Source: CAMDHY01 sp046156265
GTDB taxonomy: Bacteria > Pseudomonadota > Alphaproteobacteria > Rhizobiales > Segnochrobactraceae
Assembly: GCF_046156265.1 (NCBI RefSeq)
Contig: NZ_JAWDIR010000011.1
Location: 992,001-1,056,000, forward strand
DNA: 64,000 nt
Direction: 5' to 3'
Every line of letters starts with the position of its first letter. Within the stretch, counting starts at the first letter, position 1. The notes beneath the pieces are model-generated. The model had not been told where the DNA came from. It worked only from the letters and a program-made list of their open reading frames with translations, and did no database searches. The translations under genes were made by a program, and so were the position numbers. Positions 42,220 through 52,616 of this stretch are shown one piece after another.

Positions 42220-44658
42220 ATGACTTCGTCGAACGACACCAGCAAGGCCGGCGCACCGAAGGGCGAAGAGCTCGTTCCGGTCCTGCCGCTGCGCGACATC
42301 GTCGTTTTCCCGCACATGATCGTGCCGCTGTTCGTGGGGCGCGAAAAGTCCATCCGTGCCCTCGAGGAGGTGATGCGGTCGGACAAGCTGATCCTGCTCG
42401 CGACCCAGAAGAACGCCGGCGACGACGATCCGGACCCGGCCGACATCTTCGACATCGGCACGCTCGCGACCGTGCTGCAGCTCCTGAAGCTGCCGGACGG
42501 CACCGTGAAGGTGCTGGTCGAGGGGACGTCGCGCGCCAGCGTGCGCCGCTTCACCGACCGTGCCGAGTTCTATGAGGCCTACGCCGACCGGCTCGAGGAC
42601 GACCTCGGCGACAAGGTCGAGGTGGAGGCGCTCGTGCGCTCGGTCGTCTCCGAGTTCGAGAACTACGTGAAGCTCAACAAGAAGGTCTCGCCGGAGGTGA
42701 TCGGCGCGGTCTCGCAGATCGAGGACTACGCCAAGCTGTCGGACACGGTGGCGTCGAACCTCGCGGTGAAGATCCAGGACAAGCAGGCCGTGCTCGCCCT
42801 GACCTCCGTTTCGGAGCGTCTGGAGCGCGTGCTCGGGCTGATGGAGAGCGAGATCTCCGTCCTGCAGGTGGAGAAGCGCATCCGCTCGCGCGTCAAGCGC
42901 CAGATGGAGAAGACACAGCGCGAGTACTACCTGAACGAGCAGATGAAGGCGATCCAGAAGGAACTCGGCGACGGCGAGGAAGCCCGCGACGAGGTGGCCG
43001 AGCTGGAGGAGCGCATCCGCAAGACCAAGCTCACCAAGGAAGCGCGCGAGAAGGCGACCGCCGAGGTGAAGAAGCTCCGGCAGATGTCGCCGATGTCGGC
43101 CGAGGCGACGGTGGTGCGCAACTACCTCGACTGGCTGCTCGGCATCCCGTGGGGCCGCAAGTCGCGGGTGAAGTATGACCTCAACCTCGCCGAGGAGGTG
43201 CTCGACACCGATCACTTCGGCCTGGAGAAGGTCAAGGAGCGCATCGTCGAGTACCTCGCCGTGCAGAGCCGCGCCAACAAGCTGAAGGGGCCGATCCTGT
43301 GCCTCGTCGGCCCTCCGGGCGTCGGCAAGACCTCGCTCGGCAAGTCGATCGCCAAGGCGACCGGCCGCGAGTTCGTGCGCATGTCGCTCGGCGGCGTGCG
43401 TGACGAGGCGGAGATCCGGGGCCACCGGCGCACCTACATCGGCTCGATGCCCGGCAAGGTCATCCAGTCGATGCGCAAGGCGAAGAAGAACAACCCGTTG
43501 TTCCTCCTCGACGAGATCGACAAGATGGGCATGGACTTCCGCGGCGATCCGTCTTCGGCGCTGCTCGAGGTGCTCGATCCGGAGCAGAACGGCTCGTTCA
43601 TGGACCACTATCTGGAGGTCGAGTACGACCTCTCGGACGTGATGTTCGTGACGACGGCGAACACGCTCAACATCCCGGCGCCGCTGATGGACCGGATGGA
43701 GATCATCCGGATCGCCGGCTACACCGAGGACGAGAAGGTCGAGATCGCCCGTCGCCACCTGCTGCCGAAGGTCGAGCGCGACCATGGGCTCGCGCCCAAG
43801 GAGTTCTCGGTCGACGAGAAGGCGTTGCGTACCGTCATCCGCCGCTACACGCGGGAGGCGGGCGTCCGCAATCTCGAGCGTGAGCTCGCCACACTCGCCC
43901 GCAAGGCGGTGCGTGAGCTCGTGCAGGCCAAGGGCAAGAAGAAGTCGGTGAAGGTGACCGAGAAGACGCTCGAGACGTTCCTCGGCGTGCCCCGCTATCG
44001 CTATGGCGAGGTGGAGCTCGAGGATCAGATCGGCGTCGTCACCGGTCTCGCCTGGACCGAGGTCGGCGGCGAACTGCTGACGATCGAGGGCCTGATGATG
44101 CCCGGCAAGGGCAAGATGACGGTGACGGGCAACCTGCGCGACGTCATGAAGGAGTCGATCTCCGCGGCCGCATCCTATGTGCGCTCGCGGGCCATCGACT
44201 TCGGCATCGAGCCGCCGCTGTTCGACCGGCGCGACATCCACGTGCACGTTCCGGAGGGGGCGACCCCGAAGGACGGCCCGTCCGCCGGCATCGCGATGGC
44301 GACGGCTGTCGTCTCGGTGATGACGGGCATCCCCGTCCGGCGCGACCTCGCCATGACCGGCGAGATCACGCTCCGGGGCCGCGTCCTGCCGATCGGTGGC
44401 CTGAAGGAGAAGCTGCTCGCGGCGCTGCGCGGTGGTATCCGCACCGTGCTGATCCCCGAGGAGAACGCCAAGGACCTCGCGGACATTCCGGACAACGTCA
44501 AGAGCGGCATGGAGATCGTGCCGGTGGCGCGGATGGACGACGTCCTGAAGCGGGCGCTGGTGCGGATGCCGGAGGCGATCTCGTGGACCGAGGCGGACGC
44601 TGAGGCCGCTCGCGCCAAGCGGGTGGAAGAGGACGTCGCGGCGATCACTGCCCACTAA
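42220..44658 (+). CDS. lon: ATP-dependent protease Lon
   Basis: An 812-residue AAA+ protease that degrades misfolded and regulatory proteins. It has an N-terminal substrate domain (VLPLRDIVVFPHMIVPLFVG), Walker A 'GPPGVGKTSLGKS' near residue 363, and the catalytic dyad Ser688 (KDGPSAGIAMATA) and Lys731 (GLKEKLLAALRGG), with the same 43-residue separation as in E. coli. The ATG at 42220 has GAGAGGACGA upstream; an upstream TTG in frame is not needed. A strong terminator follows, and HU comes next, as in related genomes. Confidence 0.98.
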   Translation: MTSSNDTSKAGAPKGEELVPVLPLRDIVVFPHMIVPLFVGREKSIRALEEVMRSDKLILLATQKNAGDDDPDPADIFDIGTLATVLQLLKLPDGTVKVLVEGTSRASVRRFTDRAEFYEAYADRLEDDLGDKVEVEALVRSVVSEFENYVKLNKKVSPEVIGAVSQIEDYAKLSDTVASNLAVKIQDKQAVLALTSVSERLERVLGLMESEISVLQVEKRIRSRVKRQMEKTQREYYLNEQMKAIQKELGDGEEARDEVAELEERIRKTKLTKEAREKATAEVKKLRQMSPMSAEATVVRNYLDWLLGIPWGRKSRVKYDLNLAEEVLDTDHFGLEKVKERIVEYLAVQSRANKLKGPILCLVGPPGVGKTSLGKSIAKATGREFVRMSLGGVRDEAEIRGHRRTYIGSMPGKVIQSMRKAKKNNPLFLLDEIDKMGMDFRGDPSSALLEVLDPEQNGSFMDHYLEVEYDLSDVMFVTTANTLNIPAPLMDRMEIIRIAGYTEDEKVEIARRHLLPKVERDHGLAPKEFSVDEKALRTVIRRYTREAGVRNLERELATLARKAVRELVQAKGKKKSVKVTEKTLETFLGVPRYRYGEVELEDQIGVVTGLAWTEVGGELLTIEGLMMPGKGKMTVTGNLRDVMKESISAAASYVRSRAIDFGIEPPLFDRRDIHVHVPEGATPKDGPSAGIAMATAVVSVMTGIPVRRDLAMTGEITLRGRVLPIGGLKEKLLAALRGGIRTVLIPEENAKDLADIPDNVKSGMEIVPVARMDDVLKRALVRMPEAISWTEADAEAARAKRVEEDVAAITAH

Positions 44659-44693
44659 GGCGGCCGAACGCCTCAAAAACCCGAAAAAACCTA

Positions 44694-44721
44694 GGAAACG
44701 CCCCGATTCCGGGGCGTTTCC
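44694..44721 (+). terminator. terminator of lon
   Basis: A perfect 12-bp stem, GGAAACGCCCCG / CGGGGCGTTTCC, with an ATTC loop lies 36 bases after lon. The stem itself carries the T-run on its right arm (GTTTCC). A-rich sequence precedes it. Confidence 0.88.
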
Positions 44722-44813
44722 GGCTTGCCTTTGCCGACGATTCCGCTCACCAAGAGGGCGATGGCGACGGGACCTGCGTGTCCCCAGCCCCGATCGGAAG
44801 AAGGGACAACCAG

Positions 44814-45152
44814 ATGGAAAAGAAGGCGGCAAAGGCTGCGAAGCCCGCGAAAGCCAGCAAGGCGGCTGTCGAGCGCGTCGGCAAGGGCGAACTCGTGACG
44901 CTCGTCTCCGAGAAGACCGGCCTGACCAAGGCGGACACCGCCAAGGCCGTCGACTCCACCTTCGACGCGATCACCGCGATGATGGCGCAGGGCAAGGAAG
45001 TTCGCATCGTCGGCTTCGGCTCGTTCGTCGTGAACTCGCGTGCCGCCTCCGAGGGCCGCGATCCGCGCACCGGCGAGACGATCAAGATCCCGGCCGCCAA
45101 GGTGCCGAAGTTCCGCTCCGGCAAGCCGCTGAAGGACTCGGTCAACGCCTGA
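44814..45152 (+). CDS. hup: HU family nucleoid protein with Lys/Ala-rich N-terminal extension
   Basis: A 112-residue DNA-bending protein of the HU/IHF family. The core from about residue 24 (GKGELVTLVSEKTGLTKADT) through 'GFGSFVVNSRAASEGRDPRTG' and 'KIPAAKVPKFRSGKPLKD' is canonical. Before it are about 20 extra residues, mostly Lys, Ala and Pro (MEKKAAKAAKPAKASKAA), like histone H1 tails; ordinary HU is about 90 residues. The ATG at 44814 has GAAGAAGGGA upstream. It lies in the conserved position after lon. Confidence 0.93.
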   Translation: MEKKAAKAAKPAKASKAAVERVGKGELVTLVSEKTGLTKADTAKAVDSTFDAITAMMAQGKEVRIVGFGSFVVNSRAASEGRDPRTGETIKIPAAKVPKFRSGKPLKDSVNA

Positions 45153-45198
45153 CCGACGTCAGCCGCCCGCTCGCGGGTGGCGATCAGAGATCTGCGTG

Positions 45199-45237
45199 GG
45201 CTCCGTCTCGAGACATCGAGCGGAGCCTTCGCTTTTT
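45199..45237 (+). terminator. terminator of the HU gene
   Basis: A two-part stem: outer GGCTCCG (45199-45205) with CGGAGCC (45221-45227), inner CTCG with CGAG. It is followed by TTCGCTTTTT, 46 bases after the stop. Confidence 0.9.
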
Positions 45238-45298
45238 CGGGTACCTCACCGGCGACGGTTGTCGTCCGTCCTGGCACCGATCTTCGACGGAGCGGCGC

Positions 45299-46912
<1,614 letters not shown>

Positions 46913-46914
46913 CC

Positions 46915-48039
46915 TCAGCGGTCCCGCGGGTCGAGGGCGTCGCGCAGGCCGTCGCCGAGGAAGTTCAGCGCGAACAGCGTCGAGGTCAGGAAGATCGACG
47001 GGAAGATCAGGAGCCAGTTGGCCGACGGGATGTTCTTCGCCCCTTGCGCGATCAGCACGCCCCAACTCGACAGCGGCTCCTGCACGCCGAGGCCGAGATA
47101 GGAGAGGAAGCTCTCGAGGATGATCACCTGCGGCACCAGCAGCGTCATGTAGACGGCGACGGGGCCGAGGGTGTTCGGGATGACGTGGCGCCAGAGGATG
47201 CCGAACGGGGAGACGCCGAGCGCCTGTGCCGCCTGGACATATTCCTGGCGGCGGATGGCGAGCGCCTGGCCGCGGACGATGCGGGCCATGTCGAGCCAGA
47301 GCACGGCGCCGACGGCGAGGAACATCAGCATGAAGTTCCGCCCGAGGAACACCACCAGCATGATGACGAGGAAGATGAAGGGCAGCGAATAGAGCACGTC
47401 GACGAAGCGCATCATCGCCTCGTCGACGCGGCCGCCGAAGAAGCCGGCGGCGGCGCCGTAGAGGACGCCGATGGTCACGGCCACCAGGCCCGCGAGCAGG
47501 CCGATGGCGAGCGAGACGCGGCCGGCGACAAGCGTGCGGGTCAGGAGATCGCGGCCGGTGTTGTCGGTGCCGAACAGGAAGCGCTGGCGCTCGAGGTCGG
47601 CCGACAGCGTCATCGACAGGCCATCGGGGGCGGTGGCGATCACCTGCGCGCCCTCGAAGCTCGAGGAGCGGTCGAGATAGCGGCCGATGCGCGGGTCGAT
47701 CGGGCGCGTCGACGTCACCGTCACCTCGATCCGGCCGCCGTGCTGCTTCCACGCCGTCGGCTCGACGCGCGCCCGCCGGAGCGCTTCGGCGAGCGCCCCC
47801 TCGATCTCGTCCGGGAAGGGGTGGGCGGCGAGGCTCGGCGGCGTGCGGACATAGTCCGGATAGATCGTCGTGAAGGCATGGCCGGTGAACAGCGGACCGA
47901 AGACGCAGGCGAGCGCCATCAGCACCAGGTAGACGGCGCTGACGACGGCCGCCCGGTTCGCCTTCAGGCGCCGCCAGGCGTCCGCCCACAACGAGCGGCC
48001 GGCCTCGGCGGGAGGAGCGAGCGGCACCGCCTCAGTCAT
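46915..48039 (-). CDS. oligopeptide ABC transporter permease, OppC type
   Basis: A 374-residue inner membrane permease. The first helix (VVSAVYLVLMALACVFGPLF) is followed by a periplasmic insert of about 100 residues and then five more helices. The ATPase-docking loop is 'EYVQAAQALGVSPFGILWRH'. The insert after helix 1 is typical of the longer OppC/YejE-like permeases. It overlaps the OppB gene by 8 bases and pairs with it to form the channel. Confidence 0.92.
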   Translation of the reverse strand: MTEAVPLAPPAEAGRSLWADAWRRLKANRAAVVSAVYLVLMALACVFGPLFTGHAFTTIYPDYVRTPPSLAAHPFPDEIEGALAEALRRARVEPTAWKQHGGRIEVTVTSTRPIDPRIGRYLDRSSSFEGAQVIATAPDGLSMTLSADLERQRFLFGTDNTGRDLLTRTLVAGRVSLAIGLLAGLVAVTIGVLYGAAAGFFGGRVDEAMMRFVDVLYSLPFIFLVIMLVVFLGRNFMLMFLAVGAVLWLDMARIVRGQALAIRRQEYVQAAQALGVSPFGILWRHVIPNTLGPVAVYMTLLVPQVIILESFLSYLGLGVQEPLSSWGVLIAQGAKNIPSANWLLIFPSIFLTSTLFALNFLGDGLRDALDPRDR

Positions 48040-48955
48040 GGCGCACGCGCGGGTCGATGACGGCGTAGAGGAGGTCGACGGCGAGGTTGAAGACGATCAC
48101 GAAGACCGCCACGACGACGACCGTGCCCATGACCAGCGTGTAGTCGCGGTTGAGCGCCGCATCGACGAAGTAGCGGCCGACGCCGGGGATGGCGAACACC
48201 GTCTCGACGACGACGGAGCCGGTCAGCAGCGCCGCTGCCGCCGGTCCGGCATAGGAGACGATCGGCAGCAGCGCGCCGCGAACCGCGTGTCTCACCACCA
48301 CCGTCGCCTCCGACAGGCCGAGGGCGCGGGCCGTGCGGACGTGGTGGGAGGTCAGCGCCTCGATCATCGAGGCGCGCATCAGCCGGGCAACGATGGCGAT
48401 CTGCGGCAGCGCCAGCACCACGATCGGGCCGACTTTGTTGACGAGCGCGCCGCCGCCCCAGCCGGCGACCGGAACCCAGGCGAGCGTCAGCGCGAAGACG
48501 AGCTGGTAGAGCGGCGCCACGACGAAGGTCGGGATGGTGCTGCCGGCGGTGGCGAGCGCGGTGACGGCATAGTCGGTCGGCCGGTTCTGCCGGAGCGCGG
48601 CGACGATGCCCAGCAGCGTACCGACGAGGAGGGCGAGGATCAGCGCCGAGGCACCGAGCTCGATCGAGACGGGCAGGCCGACCCGGAAGAGGTCGGCGAC
48701 GGTGAAGTCCGGCAGGTTGTAGCTCGGCCCGAAGTCTCCACGGGCGAGGTTGCCGAGATAGTCGAGGTACTGCCGCCACAGCGGCTCGTCGAGGCGGTAC
48801 AGGCGGTCGAGGTTCTCCTTGACGATCGGGTTGAGGCCGCGCTCCTGGCTGAACGGGCCGCCCGGCGCGAGCCGCATCAGGAAGAACGAGATCGTGACGA
48901 TCGCGAACAGCGTCGGCACGGCCGTCAGGAGCCGTCGGAGGGCGTAGGAGATCAC
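48032..48955 (-). CDS. oligopeptide ABC transporter permease, OppB type
   Basis: A 307-residue permease with the usual N-terminal 'RRLLTAVPTLFAIVTISFFL' helix, the 'APGGPF' motif after it, six helices in all, and the cytoplasmic loop 'HHVRTARALGLSEATVVVRH' for ATPase contact. It comes 60 bases after the binding-protein gene and overlaps the OppC gene by 8 bases. Together with the other three genes it makes a self-contained peptide importer. Confidence 0.92.
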   Translation of the reverse strand: MISYALRRLLTAVPTLFAIVTISFFLMRLAPGGPFSQERGLNPIVKENLDRLYRLDEPLWRQYLDYLGNLARGDFGPSYNLPDFTVADLFRVGLPVSIELGASALILALLVGTLLGIVAALRQNRPTDYAVTALATAGSTIPTFVVAPLYQLVFALTLAWVPVAGWGGGALVNKVGPIVVLALPQIAIVARLMRASMIEALTSHHVRTARALGLSEATVVVRHAVRGALLPIVSYAGPAAAALLTGSVVVETVFAIPGVGRYFVDAALNRDYTLVMGTVVVVAVFVIVFNLAVDLLYAVIDPRVRHD

Positions 48956-49015
48956 CGGGCGGGCGCCTCGCGGGGATCGCGGCGGCCGGGGGAACCGGCC
49001 GCCGGCGTCCGCTGC

Positions 49016-50611
49016 CTAGTTCTTCGAGATGTAGCGGGAGGGATGCACGTCCATGACGTTCTCCTGCCAGCCGGAGAGCTTCGGCGAGACGATGTTGTGG
49101 TAGCTGTAATAGAGCAGCGGCATGTTCGCGAGATCGTCGACGAGTATCTTCTCGGCCTTGGCGAGCTCTTCGAGGCGCTTTGCCGGATCGCTGCCGGCGG
49201 CGGCGGCCGCATCCATCGCCGCCTCGAAGGCGGGGCTGTCATAGTTCGAGTAATTGTTGCCGCTCGCCTTGCGGGAGATGCCGAGGAAGGATTCCGGATC
49301 CTTGTAGTCGGCGATCCAGCCGGCGCGGGCGTAGTCGAAATCGCCCTTCTGCTCGAGCAGGCCGTAGTGGGTCTTGGTGTCGGTGTTCACCATCGTCACG
49401 TCGATGCCGAGCGGCTTCAGCTGCTCCTGGATGGCGACGGCGGTGTTGCGGTGGTTCTCGGAGGTGTTGAAGCGGATTTCGAGCTTCAGCGGCTTGTCCG
49501 GGCCGTAGCCGAACTCGGTGAGGATCGCCTGCGCCTCGTCCTCTCGGTCGAGCTGGGTCATGTCGGCATAGTCGGCGGTGGCCGGAGTGTAGCCCTCGAT
49601 GCCCGGCGGCACCATCGAGTAGGCCGGGATCATGCTGCCGCCCCAGACCCCCTCGGCGAGGAAGTCGCGGTCGATCGCCATCGAGACGGCGCGACGGAGC
49701 TTCGCGTTCTCCCACGGCTCCTTGTCGAGCTTCACGGCGTAATAGTAGGTGCCGAGATAGGGGCCGATCTTGATCTGATCGCCGAACTTGGCGCGGAGAT
49801 CCGCGAGCTGCTCGGTCGGCAGGTCGTCGTTCGAGTCGAGCTCGCCCGCCTCGAAGCGCTTGATGGCGGTCGAGCGATCCTCGGTCGGGATGTAGTTGAC
49901 GACGTCCAGCGCCACGGTGTCGGCGGCGTGGAACGTCGGGTTCTTCGTCAGCTTGATGTGGTCGTTTGGCACGAACTCGGTGAGCGTGAAGGCGCCGTTC
50001 GAGACGAGGTTGCCGGGCTTGATCCACTCGGCGCCGAGCGTGTCGAGCGACGGCTTGTGGACCGGATAGGCCGACTGGTGCGTGAGCATCTCGAGGAAAT
50101 AGGGCGTCGGCGCCTTGAGCGTGATCTCGAGCGTCTTGTCGTCGATGGCGCGGACGCCGAGGTCCTCAGGCTTGCCCTTGCCGGTGTTCACCTCCTCGGC
50201 ACCCTTCACGACATAAAGCATCGAGGCGTACTCGGCGCCGGTCGCCGGGTCCTGCAGGCGGCGTAGCGAATAGACGAAGTCCTCCGCCGTCACCGGGTCG
50301 CCGTTCGACCAGACGGCGTCGTCGCGGATCTTGAAGGTGTAGACGGTACCGTCGTCCGACACCGTCCAGCTTTCGGCTGCGCCGGGGACGAGGTCGGAGG
50401 TGCCGTCCTGCATGACGAGCCCCTCGAAGAGGTCGCGCAGGATGTGGGCCTCGTAGACCGTCGAGGTCTTGTGGGGGTCGAGCGATTCGGGATCGGCGGA
50501 GTTGCCGCGGTTCCAGGTGCCGGCGGCGAGCGCAGGAGCGGCGGCGAGCGACAGCGCCATCACGGCGAGCAGGAGCGGGCGGAACAGCGGGCGGAACCGG
50601 GACCTCGTCAT
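49016..50611 (-). CDS. peptide ABC transporter, periplasmic binding protein (OppA/SBP_bac_5)
   Basis: A 531-residue cluster C binding protein that captures oligopeptides. Signal peptide: RSRFRPLFRPLLLAVMALSL.. ending APALA|A. The mature start 'NRGNSADPESLDPHKTST' and 'LFEGLVMQDG' are family hallmarks, as are 'VYSLRRLQDPATGAEYA' and 'PYFLEMLTHQSAYPVHKPS'. The ATG at 50611 has GGAGGG upstream. It is first gene of the operon binding protein-OppB-OppC-OppDF. The similarity is to OppA rather than DppA, so longer peptides are the likely cargo. Confidence 0.93.
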   Translation of the reverse strand: MTRSRFRPLFRPLLLAVMALSLAAAPALAAGTWNRGNSADPESLDPHKTSTVYEAHILRDLFEGLVMQDGTSDLVPGAAESWTVSDDGTVYTFKIRDDAVWSNGDPVTAEDFVYSLRRLQDPATGAEYASMLYVVKGAEEVNTGKGKPEDLGVRAIDDKTLEITLKAPTPYFLEMLTHQSAYPVHKPSLDTLGAEWIKPGNLVSNGAFTLTEFVPNDHIKLTKNPTFHAADTVALDVVNYIPTEDRSTAIKRFEAGELDSNDDLPTEQLADLRAKFGDQIKIGPYLGTYYYAVKLDKEPWENAKLRRAVSMAIDRDFLAEGVWGGSMIPAYSMVPPGIEGYTPATADYADMTQLDREDEAQAILTEFGYGPDKPLKLEIRFNTSENHRNTAVAIQEQLKPLGIDVTMVNTDTKTHYGLLEQKGDFDYARAGWIADYKDPESFLGISRKASGNNYSNYDSPAFEAAMDAAAAAGSDPAKRLEELAKAEKILVDDLANMPLLYYSYHNIVSPKLSGWQENVMDVHPSRYISKN

Positions 50612-50828
50612 CGCGAACCCTCCATCATCCAGATCAGCCACGACAGCCGGGGGCGAGCCTAGGCGGTGTGAAGCGGTTTGATAAGAACGAAGCTGCCGGC
50701 GTGGGGCCGAGGGCGCAAGGCGGGGGCTCCCCCGGCGGCGCGGTGGCGGCACGGACAGGCTCGGGCAAGCCTCACAACCGATAGGGGCCGGTGGGAAGAC
50801 CCACTCGCATCGGACTCGGAGCCCCTAC

Positions 50829-52511
50829 GTGTCTATCGCCAACATGTCGATCCGCCTGAAAATCCTCTCGGCCTTCGGGCTGGTGCTCATCGCCAACCTG
50901 ATCACGGGCGGCATCATCCTCTATTCCAGCCTTGACTATGAAAAGAACGTCGACTGGACCATCCACACCTACGAGGTGCTGGAGGCGACCGACGCCATGA
51001 TGGCGTCGATGGTCGACCAGGAAACGGGCCTGCGCGGCTTCCTGATCACCGGCAACGAAGGCAGCCTCGATCCCCTGAAGTCGGGTGAGAAGGCCTTCGA
51101 GGACTCGTGGGCGCGCGTGAAGGAGCTGACCAGCGACAACGCCGAACAGCAGGCGCGGCTCGCCGCGATCCACAAGGAAGTCGAGGAGTGGCAGACTGCG
51201 GTGTCCGGCACCGCCATCGGCCTGATGAAGACCCCGGGATCGGAAGAAGCGGCCCGCGAGATCGAGCGTTCCGGCCGCGGCAAGCAGAATTTCGACCAGA
51301 TCCGCGCGCTCGTCGGCGAGTTGAAGAACGCCGAGAGCTCGCTGCTCGGCGCACGCAGCGCGGCGATGGCCTCCGCCCAGTCGATGATCCTGTTCTCGGT
51401 CATCCTGTCGATCGTCGTGATCGTCATCCTCGCCGCCGCCATCGCCTACGGCCTGAACCGGCTCATTGCCGCGCCGATCCGCGCCACCGTCGACGCCATG
51501 GCCCGGCTGCGCGGCGGCGAGTACGGGATCGCGATCACCGGCACGGAGCGCAAGGACGAGGTCGGCATGATGAGCGCCGCGCTGCTCGCCTTCCGCGACA
51601 GCCTGGCGGAAGCGGAGCGGGTCCGGCAGGCGCAGGCGGCGCGCGAGGAGATCGAGCGCCAGGCCCTGGCCCGCCGCGAGAAGCTCGCCGGTGACTTCGT
51701 CGGCCAGATGCAGGCCCTCGCCGAGGGGTTCGCCCAGTCGTCGGGCGAGGTGGCGAGCGCCGCCAAGAACCTGTCGGCCACCGCGGAAGAGACCTCGCGG
51801 CAGGCCCAGGCCGTCGCCGCTGCGGCCGAGCAGGCTGCCACCAACGTGCAGACAGTCGCGGCCTCCTCCGAGCAGATGGCGGCCTCCGTCCGCGAGATCA
51901 ACGGACAGGTGGTCCACTCCGCCAACGTCGCCGACACCGCCTTCAACGAGGCGGAGGCGTCCAACAGCCGCATCGCCGCGCTCGCCTCGTCGGCGGCCGC
52001 GATCGGTGACGTCCTCAACCTGATCAAGGGCATCGCCGACCAGACCAACCTGCTCGCCCTCAACGCAACCATCGAATCGGCACGGGCCGGCGAGGCCGGC
52101 AAGGGCTTCGCGGTCGTCGCCGCCGAGGTGAAGCAGCTCGCCACCCAGACGGGCAAGGCGACCGAGGAGATCGGCGCCAAGGTGGCCGAGATCCAGGCCG
52201 CCACCGAGGGCACGGTGCGGTCGATGACGCAGATCGTCCGGGTGATCGGCAACGTCAAGGAGATCGCCTCGACGATCGCCGGTGCGGTCGAAGAGCAGGG
52301 CGCGGCGACCACCGAGATCGCCCAGAACTGCCAGCAGGCGGCGGCGGGCACGCAGCAGGTGACCGAGAACATCTCCGGCGTCGGCCAGGCGGCCGAGATG
52401 ACCGGCGCGGCCTCGGCGCAGCTGATGATGCTGTCGGGCGGCCTGTCGAACCAGGCCGGCGACCTCCGCCGCGTCGTCGAGACCTTCGTGAGCGACTTCA
52501 AGGCGGCCTGA
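50829..52511 (+). CDS. methyl-accepting chemotaxis protein with CHASE3 sensory domain
   Basis: A 560-residue inner membrane chemoreceptor. It has a first helix at about 13-33, then a periplasmic CHASE3 domain (about 35-180, with 'MVDQETGLRGFLITG'), then a second helix (VILSIVVIVILAAAIAYGLN). A HAMP linker (APIRATVDAMARLRGGEYG) leads to the cytoplasmic coiled-coil signalling domain with the hairpin tip 'NLLALNATIESARAGEAGKG' near residue 408. GTG at 50829 is chosen because GGAG stands 8 bases before it; an ATG five codons later lacks one. There is no CheR/CheB-tether pentapeptide at the C-terminus. It is monocistronic and divergent from the peptide transporter; the ligand is unknown. Confidence 0.93.
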   Translation: MSIANMSIRLKILSAFGLVLIANLITGGIILYSSLDYEKNVDWTIHTYEVLEATDAMMASMVDQETGLRGFLITGNEGSLDPLKSGEKAFEDSWARVKELTSDNAEQQARLAAIHKEVEEWQTAVSGTAIGLMKTPGSEEAAREIERSGRGKQNFDQIRALVGELKNAESSLLGARSAAMASAQSMILFSVILSIVVIVILAAAIAYGLNRLIAAPIRATVDAMARLRGGEYGIAITGTERKDEVGMMSAALLAFRDSLAEAERVRQAQAAREEIERQALARREKLAGDFVGQMQALAEGFAQSSGEVASAAKNLSATAEETSRQAQAVAAAAEQAATNVQTVAASSEQMAASVREINGQVVHSANVADTAFNEAEASNSRIAALASSAAAIGDVLNLIKGIADQTNLLALNATIESARAGEAGKGFAVVAAEVKQLATQTGKATEEIGAKVAEIQAATEGTVRSMTQIVRVIGNVKEIASTIAGAVEEQGAATTEIAQNCQQAAAGTQQVTENISGVGQAAEMTGAASAQLMMLSGGLSNQAGDLRRVVETFVSDFKAA

Positions 52512-52548
52512 CGGGCGGGACCTTCGACCAAGACAGCGAGACGGAAAT

Positions 52549-52580
52549 GAAGGGGCACACCGCGGTGTGCCCCTTCTACT
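52549..52580 (+). terminator. terminator of the chemoreceptor gene
   Basis: A perfect 28-base palindrome (arms GAAGGGGCACACCG / CGGTGTGCCCCTTC) is followed by TACTTTT, between convergent genes. Confidence 0.9.
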
Positions 52581-52616
52581 TTTGAATCTCCGGGAGGCGG
52601 GATCGCTGTTGCCGGC

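Noticed and set aside
42184..44832. Very long open frame on the strand opposite lon (about 880 codons)
   Set aside because: It mirrors lon codon by codon, is rich in His/Arg/Asp/Leu as expected from antisense of GC-rich coding DNA, and has no ribosome site or recognisable domain.
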